The notes below the pieces were generated by a model. It made no database searches. It worked only from the letters and a program-made list of their open reading frames with translations, and was not told the DNA's origin. A program made the position numbers and the translations under genes. A stretch of DNA of 64,000 bases from Lasiosphaeria ovina (taxonomy: Eukaryota; Ascomycota; Sordariomycetes; Sordariales; Lasiosphaeriaceae). The stretch covers positions 3,224,001-3,288,000 of the forward strand of contig JAULSN010000001.1 in the NCBI GenBank assembly GCA_033439765.1. The letters are read 5' to 3'. Below, one piece after another: positions 38,220 through 49,296 of this stretch. Position 1 is the stretch's first letter. The number at the start of each line of letters is the position of its first letter.

Positions 38220-38466
38220 TACACTCCAATCCCTGAATGTTTGTTAGCGGGGGACTTTCCACGATTTGAAAAGGCCTCAATTCCTTACGGCTCGCCCTCT
38301 AGGTTTTCCGCCGACCGGAATAAAAGCTATTAGAATCCCTATTTATGAATTTTAGAAGCCTATCTCTTCTTTAAAACACCTAAGGCTTTTCCTGACCAGT
38401 TTGCTAGGCTATGATATGTATTCTACCCAAGTACCACGCCAACAAACATTCAGGGATTGGAGTGTA
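38220..38466. mobile_element. MITE: 243 bp, perfect 24-bp terminal inverted repeats, TA target duplication
   Basis: The left terminus (38222-38245) begins CACTCCAATCCC and the right terminus (38464-38441) is its exact reverse complement over 24 bases. Similarity extends a few bases further inward after one mismatch. Both ends are flanked by TA (38220-38221 and 38465-38466), the target duplication typical of Tc1/mariner/pogo elements. The ~195-base interior is AT-richer than its surroundings and has no open frame. A chance inverted pair of this length within 64 kb is very unlikely. The class follows from structure only; no transposase is in the window. Confidence 0.88.
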
Positions 38467-41074
38467 CTTGCCACTCAATTTGACTAGAGACAGGAGCGTC
38501 GTCGACACAGTGCGATGGCGCGAGGTGTGGGCAGCGGGAACACGGTACTGCCGGTGAAGATGTTTATGTAAGGCAGTGGCGATGGGGGGAAGATTACGCG
38601 GCACCGTAGGCCATTTTCTACCTTCGGCAGGTACCACTGGTTTTCTCTCTCTCTTTGGCGTGCGGGTCGTGGGCCAATGGTTATCGCCACTGTCACGCAC
38701 TGCAACGACGATCTTGACTACTAGAACACTTCCTACGCCCAGCCTCGGGCGTCGCATGTTTACTAGCAGCACGTACCTTGTTGACTTAAGTGCACTCACT
38801 CTTTATCTAGGGAGTATCTAATTTGCCAATGGGCGACGGGGTCGTGGCCCTTGATCAAGGTCCGAACAAGTCCTGGTGGCTCTCTGTACTGGTCCTATGT
38901 ACGTATCCGTCCACGTACCGAGTCTCGGCTTCATCAATCGGGTTGATTGCTCCAGGTCTTGGCACTTTGGGATCTCCCCTCAAAGGCCGCCCTCCCGATT
39001 GCCACAGCCATGGCCGACTTCAACTACGGCTCCATACCTAGACGAGACACGTTCATTGGCCCAGCCGCTGAATAGCCATTTGCAAGCACATGGAAGGTAA
39101 TTAGGCCTGACCCGGGCTTGCTCCTGGACTGGGGTATCCATCTCATGACGACAAGTTATACACGCATCACAACGACAAAGAAGGGCAAGACCGCCAAGAT
39201 CCCGGTCACTGAATACCGAGACCTAGGTAAGCAAGGTAAGGTACCTAGGTTGCGTGTTGACATGCCTGCAACATGAACATGCCCGCCAACTTCGGGCCGG
39301 CCATGTCCAGGATGACCTTCCTAACACAATCCAGTCGTCGTACTCATTACTATCAGCTATTACCTATCCCCATCCCCGCCCGTCACAGCGCCGAGCTTGG
39401 GGAATCTAGCTCAATCTGCGTGGTCAGTCGCCTCGTTTCGAGAGGCGTGACCGCGGATCCGAGCCGACGGCTTGACGTCGTGGTCTTGTGAATCTCCCGC
39501 CAAACCCGCCTGTCCAACACTACTACTATAGGAGTAGTGGTAGTCCTGATCCTGGCCATGGACCGCTTGTCTGTTGCCGTCAACCGAGCGGGCCCAACGG
39601 ACTTGATATGGTCCCCCTTTCCTATCTACTGGAAACAGCCTCTGCCGTGTTTACCAAACCGAGACCGCCGTGGGCCGTTTCGGTTCTCTCCTCTGGACTG
39701 ACCTAGTCAGGGGGTCACCGCTACATTATTCCTCACTTCAAGATCGACTTCTTGGTCCAGGTAGTAAGCCAGGGCAGTCGTCTCTTGTGCAACCCCCAGC
39801 CAAGAAGGGAAAGGTCCCGACTTGGAAAAACGAAAGTGGCAGCAGACTTGACGCGCGTCTCTTTCTCTTTCTCTGCGGATTCCACCGCTTGGGTGGATGG
39901 GCCCACTCCTTCCTGCCAGCACAACTTACACTCTAGTCTGGGGGGGCCAATTGGTCAAGGTAACATGATCTGAACCTTTCCTCTCCTTCCAGCTCGATGC
40001 CTTTGCACTCGTGCCGATGCCGTAGAACGGCAAAGTGCGTGCGTCCACGCAGAAGCCGCAAAGTTGTGTGTTTGATGCCGGATATTGGTTCCGGAACCAT
40101 ATGCCCAAAGACTCAAGTGATCAGCAAGACGCTCCTTTACTCAGCTTTCTATTTGAAGAAATCCATTGTCGGGGGCATGGCATTTCCGCGCGAGGGATAT
40201 CTGCTAGATATCCCAGGCCGCCAGCCCAGTCCCATCCGTTCAAGGGTAAGAGAATACAATGTCAACGCTATCGTGGGCCGGAATCAACATGGCCTGCAGT
40301 ATCTGCTCCTGGCCGTCGTGCGAGTCATCCTCTGGACTGCCGTATGAATAAGAGATCAACGGTGTGACCGTCTGCCGGCGCAAAAGGTGGAATGGAGGCC
40401 CTCACCCGTCGCCGGTCACGGCACCCCCGAATGGGATGCAAGGACCTACCTGTGCATGTTGCCCGCTCCCGCTTCTTATACGATCCCGACGGGGATGGGA
40501 TGACATGTGTGGCATGGCCAAAGCATAGCAAGAAACGCAGCAGCAGCATACGGTATCTTCATCCATCCACCCCTCCGTCCGAAAGACTTCGTCCGGTGAT
40601 AGGGTAAGGTAAGGTAGTCTTTAACGCCGTCAAAAAAGCATCAGCAAATCCTCCTTTCCTCTTTCTGACACGACGCACACTCTCTCTTAAGCGCCCATAC
40701 ACACTACGATGGACAGATACAAAGCTAAACAAGAGACGTACGGACGGAACACAGGCAGGCGGGCGGGCCACCAACATGCAGAACGGACAACGGAAAAGGA
40801 CTAGACTCGGGCATGCACGCGAGAAAGGAATAAGGGCCTTGGAGTCTTGGCTCACCGGAATTAGAAGGAGAAAAGGGGGGAAAAGGGGTTGCGTACGTAC
40901 GTCGCCTACGTACGTATGTCCCTACTTACTTACTACATACATACATGCACACACGGGCTGTCTTGCGCCGTCACCGCCTCTTGCTGGCGGCGGCGGTGGC
41001 GGTGGCGGCGATATTCGCTCATGAAAATAGTAATAACTAAAGACCTTGGTCTCCACTCCCCTAGAAGAAGACCC

Positions 41075-41100
41075 GAGACGAGACGAGACGAGACGAGACG
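41075..41100. repeat. (GAGAC)5 pentanucleotide repeat
   Basis: Five perfect GAGAC units plus one base; non-coding. Confidence 0.95.
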
Positions 41101-41245
41101 GGGGAAGTACAGGAAAAGAAAGGAAATGAACTAGATCAGCTGGTCTGCTATTTCTGTCTACCGTTGTGGTTAGTTGATTGGCCTTGTTGAAACTACGCCA
41201 GCAGACGACCGCACGAGGGAGCGGGCTTGAGGGAGGAGGAATCGA

Positions 41246-41311
41246 CCAAGGAAATAGTCAAGGAAGCAACCAAGGAAGCAACCAAGGAAGTAGCTAAGGA
41301 AGTGACTAAGG
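41246..41311. repeat. 12-bp tandem repeat, about five units
   Basis: CAAGGAAGCAAC-like units repeat five times. The two central copies are perfect and the outer ones are diverged. On the minus strand it reads as a leucine/phenylalanine-rich pattern in a short frame that I do not accept as a gene. Confidence 0.85.
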
Positions 41312-42259
41312 TAGGTGCGTAGACGTAGACGTTGGTAGTTATTCTCGTGATGGCTCTCCCCCCCACCCCTGTCCTCGTCATCGTTCTCCTTACACCATCT
41401 CTGTCTGTCTCTGCCTTCGTCTCTATGTCTATCTTCGTCTTCGTCTCTGTGTCTTGGTGACTCTCCGTTCAAGGTAACTTGACTTGACTTGACTTGTGCA
41501 TGGAGCTTGTTTGTCTATTGTGTCTGGTCTTGTGCTGTGTTGGTCTGGTCTGGTGCTTGTCTGGACTAGTCCAGCTCTGATAATGACCATGGCTTTGGTC
41601 CTGGTTGTGGTAGCCATACAAAATCTTGGTCTTGACACGAGACACACTCTAGCTGGCGACGGTTGCTTTGCCTTTCGTCTTTATCTTTTACTCTGCTCTT
41701 TTTACCCCTTTCTTGGGTTTTACTCTGCTATCCTTTGCTCTGCTTTTCTCTCACCCGCTCCATCTCCCACGCGATACTGTTTGTCCACGGCCCGGCCAGA
41801 GAAGAAAAAGAAGAACGAATAACAACATGGCGGCGATCAACAGCAGCATGTACGTATAGTACGTAACAAGGAGACAAAAACAAGGATTCCGCAACAAACC
41901 CCCGCGAAGAACGAACATACCTCAACCCTCTAAACCGCTAGCCCCCACTGTCTTCTTCCAACACGCAGCGCCTAGTTCAGGAGGAAGAGAAAAAGAGTAC
42001 CCAAGTGCGCCGTGCTGCGCTGTATTCCAAAAAAACTCCTTTTTACTAGGTGTCCAACCGCGTGTGTGTGTGTGCGTGCGTGTTCGCTGTGTTGTGTATA
42101 CGAAAGGTACATACAATACTGCCTCTGTTCCCCGACAGCTACCTTAGTTATTTATAACCACGCTGTATTTGAAAGATAACTGACTCCCGATACCTGTATT
42201 ATCTCGGACCGACGCCAAACTGACTGACTGGCTGGCACGCTATCAAGCACCAGCAACAT

Positions 42260-42284
42260 GAGAAGAAGAAGAAGAAGAAGAAGA
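42260..42284. repeat. (AGA)8 trinucleotide repeat
   Basis: A perfect AGA run about 70 bases beyond the transcription factor stop codon, probably in its 3' UTR. Confidence 0.9.
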
Positions 42285-42351
42285 AAACAAAAACCCCCGT
42301 CAAAAGAAGCCGAAACGCCGCTCCAGTAACAATCCATATTCCTCCGTCTCT

Positions 42352-45300
42352 CTAAAACCCCGATGAGCCAGCAGGTTTAGAGGACGACGACGGGTCCATG
42401 CCCATCCCGCCGCCGCCGCCCCCGCCGCCATTAAGGCCCGGATCGAAATAGTGGTTAAACAAGAGCTCGCCCGTGACTGGGTCTGTGGGGAACAAGGTTT
42501 GCAGCGCGTCCTGTATACCGAAAAACACAAGAGAGAGGTCATTAGCCTTTTTGGCCGGTATATAGTAGAAACAAGGAAAAACAACATACCCAGTCGATAT
42601 TGTCCATGACGCTGACTGCCTGGCCGGCAATGCTGCCGTGGCGCTGGGGCTGACCGCCGGCAACACTTCCCGTGTCGCTGCTATTCTCGGGGCTGCCGGG
42701 CGGCAGCCCCCAGAGGACCTCGCCGTTGGAGACGCCGGCAAAGACAAAGTTCTGCTGCATGCTCGCCGCCGCTTGAAGGGGCATACCGTGTACACTCGCC
42801 GCAGCCATGGCCATGTTGGACGACGGCGGTGGAGGAGGCATGCCTGGCTCGGTTTTCAGCCCCTGCATCGGCATTGACATGGGCATCACCATCGACTGCT
42901 GCTGCTGAAGAGGCAGCGGCAACGGTTGCGGCTGTGGCGGCGGCGACTCCTTGACCGCCTGCCTGTCCGGGACGGCCTTTGTGATGGCCGTCGGGGCACG
43001 CATCTTGCGCATGCCCATGTAGACGGTCGACTTGCCCATTATCTCGGTCAGGATCTGCAGGCTCTTGTCGTCGCGCGCCATGTTGGGGTCGAGGCCGAAG
43101 ACGTAGTCGAGACACGGCCAGATGCGGTGGGCCTCGCTGCTGTTGGGGCGGTAGTAGATTTCGGTTGCGAGGAGGAGGGCAATCTGGTACTGCTGGTAGG
43201 CGCCCAGGTACCAGGCCCAGTCGCGGAACAGGGCGCTGGCCTCGAGCTGGATGGCAATCTCGATGATCATGATGCCGCTCGTGACCAGCACGCCGTTGAG
43301 GCGGTCGGGCATGGGGTTGGTGGTGTTTGCGTGGTAGGGGTGCAGCACCATGGCGTGTAGGCGGTACACCAGCAGGTGCATGACGAGTTTGGCGTACCGC
43401 TGGCTCGGAACCACGTCGTTGAGGAACCGGTCGTACTTCTCAAACATGCGCTTGCGGAACTTCTCGATCTTGGTCAGCACTGCCGTTAGCGTCGTCTTGT
43501 GCATCTCGAGCTTGCGTCGGTCCGTCCAGATGTTGCGCATCATCTCGTTGATCTCGAACCGCATGAGTGAGAACAGCGTCGACGTCCAGTGCTCGGCTGG
43601 CGTCGGAGCCACCACCGTGTGCGCCGTCAGCTCGTTTTCGTCGCAGTTGAGCGGCAGCTTGGTGTCGTAGTCCTCGCGCCGGATCGCCGGCTTGGGTCCC
43701 TGGGCCTCGCACGTCCGTATGTCCAGGAAGCAGAGCTGGTGCCAGATGAGCCGCCGGACGTGAGTCTCGAGCGGGCTAAGGCCGTATGCCTCGCCGTCGC
43801 GGTGAAGCCCCATGCATTCCGCCATCCTGACAGCAGCGCCCACGAGAACAGAATGCGCCCTAGACACCTCTTCTCGGCAGAGCGGAAGCTGCACGAACAG
43901 CGCACCAGGTCAGCAAGATACACACACACACACACACATAACGCAAAGACCCGAGACTTACCATGTACATGACGAAAGCCTGCAGGGTTTCGACCTTTGT
44001 TGTCCGCAAAAAGTTTGCCTTGCTCAGCGCAGTCTCGGTGCCAATCTTCAGGCTGGCCACCAGGTGGGCTTTGCTGAGCCCGCATTCCCTGCTGAGCTGA
44101 TCTTCGTCAAAGCTCACGGCAGCACTGAACCAGGCGGCAAAGACGACACCCTGGACCGAAGGGCGCGGCTCAACGTACTGGTCGACATCTTCCCAGAAGG
44201 ACTGGTACACCCCCTGAAACGAAGGCCAGTGGAGGCATCTGGCGATGAGATGCACGGCATCATAGTAACGCGCCAGCAGGATATCGCCGACTTTCTTGGG
44301 GGGCAGGAAATTCAAGAAATTGTGCGACTCGACGACCTGGCCGAAAAAGAAGCCGCTCGTGGGCGGGATGAAGGCCGCACCGGGCCGGAGGAAGTCGGGC
44401 ACTACGGGGTCGGGGCCGCCGCTAGCGTCAAACATACCCTCGTCCCTCTGGTAGCCGGGGGCAGGCACTACAAAGGCGCGGGGCGTACCAATCCCGGCTT
44501 GGATCTAGGGGTTGGGGGGCTACATCAGCGGCCATACACACCTTTTTAGAGCTTCGCGTCTTGGTTGACTTTTCAGGGGAGCATGCATACCTCCTCGGCA
44601 ATACGAGGCCGGTTGAGCCCTCCGATTCGCTCGGTAATGCGCATCCTGCCCACGCGGATGCCGAGGTCGATGAGATCGTCGGTTGCGCCCGTGCCGTCCA
44701 GGTCGTCCTCGTACGTCAGGTCGAGCGCCACCATGGGCGTGATCTCGAGGTCGCGGTCATCGTCAAACTCGCCGTCGATGTCGTCGGCCACGATGCGCTG
44801 CTGGTAGCTGCCGCGCGACGTCGCTGTCGTCTTGGCGACATCGCGCTCCAGCTGCCTCTCGAGCGACCCCACCTTTTCCTTGATCTCGGTCAGGCGCAAC
44901 TGGCTGGCCTCGTCCAGCTTGGGGCCGAGGTAGACGCAGTCTCGATTGAACTTGAGGCAGTTGGAGCACGGCTGCGACTTGTCGCACTTGAGCTTGCGCC
45001 GCCGGCACTCGAGGCACGATGTGATCATTCGCATGCGCCGGCGAATGGGCTTGGACGACATGGGAGCCGGCCCGCCACCAGCTGCGCTCTGAGAGTGGAT
45101 ATGATTGTGGGAATGCGGGTGCGAGTAAGTCTGGCCCCTAGCATCGGCTTCGAGACCGCCCGACACCATGGCCATCCCACCCATCTGCATCTGGGGCCCC
45201 ATCCCAGCTAAAGATCCATCCCCGTCAACCTTGACGCCAGGAGAACAGGGGGGCATGTGCACCGAGTGGCCGTGGCCGTAGCCGTGAAGCATATGTGGGG

Positions 45301-45400
45301 CGTAGGCCGCTTGGTTATGTTGCAGCGCCATCGCCGCCCGGCCGTCCTGCCCGAGAGTATCGTCGCCCAAGTCGTCGGGCCGGTCACCATTGCTAGCCAT
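42352..45400 (-). CDS. Zn2Cys6 transcription factor with fungal MHR domain
   Basis: Four exons, all phase 0: 45400-44591, 44504-43962, 43888-42590 and 42510-42352, giving 936 residues. Introns are 86, 73 and 79 bases with GTATGC, GTAAGT and GTATGT donors. The N-terminal ~120 residues are His/Met/Gly-rich. The zinc cluster at about 127-155 reads SCLECRRRKLKCDKSQPC then SNCLKFNRDC, a complete C-X2-C-X6-C-X6-C-X2-C-X6-C pattern. It is followed by a linker and a coiled coil (LRLTEIKEKVGSLERQLE). An acidic segment comes next. The middle-homology region spans about 320-700 (YYDAVHLIARCLHWPSF, AVRMAECMGLHRDGEAYG). The C-terminus has Gln/Met/Pro-rich low complexity and a run of eight Gly. Family role: sequence-specific nuclear regulator. 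No biosynthetic cluster surrounds it, so its targets cannot be guessed. The upstream gene-free region is about 3.9 kb. Confidence 0.92.
43919..43938. repeat. (CA)10 inside the second intron of the Zn2Cys6 gene
   Basis: A perfect CA run makes up more than a quarter of a 73-base intron, between the GTAAGT donor and the GCTGAC branch-like site. Its length can vary without changing the protein, but it sits close to splicing signals. Confidence 0.9.
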
Positions 45401-48400
45401 GTTGGCTGGACGGTGCGGTGGATGGGCAGACTAGACAAGGTAGGAGAGTAGGATCGGGTTGGTCGCGGTAGCGTGGGGGCATGTTTCGTTGCTCACGGCC
45501 TGCCTGTGCCAAATAAAGGCGCCGGCGCGGTCTGGAAGCAGCCCCGGCGGCGGCCCAGATCTAGATGGACGATCTGTTATGCTCGCTTGCCTTCTTGGTT
45601 GGTTGCTTGGCTGGTTGCTTGCTTGCACGGTGCTGCTCGGCAGGCGCTGCGCTGCCACGCGCGGCATCCAACGCTGCTCCCCCGTCTCTCCCGTCGGCTC
45701 GCCGTCAAGCTCGAAGATTCCGGGTCCTGGACCGCGGCGCTAGCACGTACAGAGGACTGGCTGCACACGGCTGCTGAGTGGCAGGCGGCAGCATGGGGGG
45801 GTTGCGGCGTCGCGCACTGCTGTAGTGTGGTCGAGGTACTCGGTACTGCATACAGTAAGGTATGTACAGTACGTACACTGCCTGCACTGACTGCACTGAC
45901 AGGCCGAGGCCCCGGGGGGCTGTTAGGAGGCTGGCTCGGACGTCACGTCGGCGATTCGTCGTTGGGCGGCGAGCAGAGTGAAGGAGCGGGAGGGCGCTGG
46001 AACTGGAACTGGAACTGCGTTGTTGCTTCCGCTACGGACGTAAGGCGACGAGTTGATGCGGCAGAGATGGGGGAGGGGTTAAGAACAAGAGCAAAGAGAC
46101 GGCCACCCTCCAATAGGTAAGGCGGCGAGGACCTGCCGGGCCCCTGGTTCCCGCAGCTGCTTCAAGCGCTTGGCTGCCGGGGAGCGTTGCCGTTGATTCC
46201 GTCCAAATACTCGGTAACAACAAGAGGCTAGATTCTAGCCTACGGCGACGTCTCTTTGTGTGCTGTACTGGACGGCTCGCCGATGATGACGCTGCTGCTT
46301 ACTTTTCAGCCTTTACGCGGAAGACGATCCTAGACCTTCTTGGCGCGGCTGTTCATGCGGACGGCGAGACCAAAATTTAAACAAAGTCTCGCCGGCGCGA
46401 CGACTCCTGTGACTTGTTGGTTGCTCGAGGGCTCGACTCCGCTATTCGACTGGGTCGGAGAGGCAATAACCAGAAAGTCGATGGCCGTGTCGGTCTCAGA
46501 GTTCCTTATTTGGCCCGACGGATATGCAGTCAACTCCGGAGAGTCAACAAGGAGGCACCAGACAAACCACGCTCGATCGCTTGTAGCAACCCGAAGACGA
46601 TGATGGCCAAGCAAAGCACGGCGAACTGCGGATCAACCGTTGGGCCGCCGATTGTGGGGTCAGCGCCGAAGCTGGGAGCTGCGGGATGCCGGACAAGGGA
46701 TGCGGACGGCTGCGGCGTGTTGTTACTGCCGACAACGGGCGGGCAGGCAGAGAGGGGGGTTTGTTGGCGCGATGACGGTCAGGTCAAGATTTGCATTCGG
46801 CATACAAACTCGTCAAAAACAAAACAAAAAAAGAGGACAGATCCGGGCATGCAGAGAAGGGAAAGCTGTCGAGGCCTCCTCATGGCTTGTCTGTGATCCG
46901 GGGGAGTCGTGGGTCTTTGAGGCGTTGCCCTCAAGCGCAAATCTCTTGCCTTCACGATACCTTCCAGGCCCTGAAGGTTTGATGAGAGGGAGAAGGAGAT
47001 GGGGGTCTCGGCCTGGCGCCTGCAGATGCAGCAGGTCCAAGCCCAAGCCCAAACGGTTTCGCTTTTCTTTGCCCTTCTTTGCTTTGCTTTGCTTTGCTTT
47101 GCTTTGTCGGCTTCACGCCAACCTCCCCACCGTCTCTCTCTGGTTTCGTGCGCAGCGCATCGCACGCTGACCAAACCTGTCGGCTCCTTGGCAAGCCGGC
47201 GGACGAAGCTTGGGACGGAGATAAAAACAGCACGAATACGCCAGCTCAAACATTGCCTAAAGCCAGCGCGCCGCCAATCCTTACCTACCTTGGGTACTTA
47301 CCTTGGGTAGCATACACACATCATTTGACAGTCAGTCTTACCAATCAATGGAATCTGGAAGGGCCTCGCTGCCCCGTGCCCAGGGAGAGAGAAGTCAAGG
47401 TTTTCGGGGCATTTGTGGATCTAGTCCGGTGACTTTGGGTGGTCTTGTCTCCCTACCCGGTAGGGCCTTGGTGACCTGCCTACCATTAGCCGCTCTTGTC
47501 CCCCCTCGGCCGTTTGTGTTACTGACCAGTGTGGGCCTCCGCCAGGGAGATTAAAGTGTACACTACATTCGCATTCAGCTTGACCGGGGCACCGATCTAT
47601 CTTAGACTCGGTGTGCTCGCACCCAGCCCAGCTACATGCACCGTCCACAAGTTACAACGTATGCGCCTAAGAAGGAGGGACCACCGAGGCGTCTCACTCA
47701 CCTTTCCACAGTGCCGGGCCCGTTTCTAACCGGCGTTCCATCAGCATCAGAGGTGCAATCTAATGAAATAGTCGGCGAGGGGAGGCTCGACATCGAGACC
47801 TGAGAGCTGCATCTGAGTCAGTTTGGTAGCTATCCGCCATCCCAGAGACGGCACTACACCCCCTCCACGTGAGGTGCGGATGCCCCTATCCCTTTCCCCG
47901 CTTGGAGATGCCCACTCACCAACCGACAACGACATTGCCTAGAACAACCGTACTGGCACTGGCACCGGAACAGCACGCACGACCCGCCACACGCCGCTTT
48001 GTTTTCGCAGTCTAGCATGGTTATTTTCGTTTCCCGCTCCGAAGGGCGTCTGCCTCTCGGTTTCGGCGCGTTGCTCTTGCCTCCGGATCCTGTTTCGGTG
48101 CCGGGCAGAATGTGAGGTGGGTCTTGAGGATTCCACGATAACCACGCCCGCGGATCACTCGCGATCGGGACACCCGTCGGGGGGGAAGCCTATCGGGTAG
48201 CTGTGCGACATGCTGATTCCATTGCCCACCGCGCAGGCTCTCGCGTAACCACGGCGCCCAGCCACCTCCCTTTTCCCTCTCGCCCAAGGAGGGCCCCCCC
48301 GAGAAGAATGGGATGCTCATGGCACTCTGGAGCAGCGAGGCTTCCAACATGACATGTCAAAAGCTTCGCGCAAAAGTTTGACACACAGAATCCTAGCTTT

Positions 48401-49296
48401 AAGGTTCAAGCACTTGCCGGCCTCGTCCTACCATGAACCGCCCTAATCCTGTTTAGTGCATTCTGCACTGCCCCATCTCATGAAGGACCGAAGACAAACT
48501 TGCCTGGTCACAATATGGATCAATGCACACGCACATATGTCGTCCCATCCAGGGATGGCTTGGGGAGAGAGGGGTTGAAGGGACAGCTGCATCATCGAGA
48601 TAAGGCCTAGAGCTTGGCCGTCGGTCCATTGAGTGAGTGAAATGAAAGTTTCCGCGGCGGGGAAGGGCAATGTCATACGGACGCAGCAGACAGTGGGGAA
48701 GTTAGTTCGCAAGCTACAGCTTCCGACACTACCCCTGGACTGAATGGAGGTCGCGACGCGGGTCCGAGGAGAAACGCGGTTAGGTTTTCACGAGCAAAAC
48801 CTTGCTCGGAAAGCATCGTGGCGGCCAAACCGCTGATGTAGGACAGATGTCCCGGTGCCACCTCAGCTGCAGCTTCATTAACAGCGCGCAAAAGCATGCC
48901 TGCCATACGGCATTCCCCAGATTGTCCGTGCTCCTCGACTGCCGCTCATGTGAGATCCGCCCTCTAACAGTCGACGCTTTCGATCAGGTAACATGAATGC
49001 CGTCTCTTCACCAGGTATCCGTACATGGAGATGGTACATACCAACGGGAGAGTGGCCTGATGGTTCCTGGGAGCGATAGCGACAGCAGGTCCGGGAATGG
49101 CAGATTAGTTAGTGACAATGACTTAGATGGAAGATGTAGTGACCTATTTAGACCGAGTTGCGTAGTTAGGACGAACGGCTTCGACTGGTTCCACAAGTGA
49201 GTTACTGAGGAGTGTTAAGAAATACTTTCTTCGGACTGTGCGTAGATAGTGCTTGATTGGCGATGATATATAGTTGCAGTCCACTTGTGTTCCCTT
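45401..49296. other. Gene-free region upstream of the Zn2Cys6 factor
   Basis: No supported gene on either strand. The left part is the promoter and 5' leader of the transcription factor; the right part is the 3' flank of the mitochondrial-type gene. It holds a (TTTGC)n array at 47078-47106 and the pair TACCTACCTTGGGTA / TTACCTTGGGTA near 47282-47310. Confidence 0.5.
47078..47106. repeat. (TTTGC)n pentanucleotide repeat
   Basis: Five to six perfect units; non-coding. Confidence 0.95.

Larger units (their letters stand above)
35663..42351. other. Gene-free region between PNG1 and the Zn2Cys6 factor
   Basis: This is the PNG1 promoter side and the 3' side of the transcription factor. I see no convincing coding exon in 6.7 kb. 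It contains a MITE (38220-38466), two near copies of TACCTAGGTA (39220-39229, 39242-39250) and several tandem repeats listed separately. Confidence 0.5.

Noticed and set aside
42352..45400. Secondary-metabolite cluster regulator
   Set aside because: No polyketide synthase, peptide synthetase, terpene cyclase or tailoring enzyme gene is found within the window.
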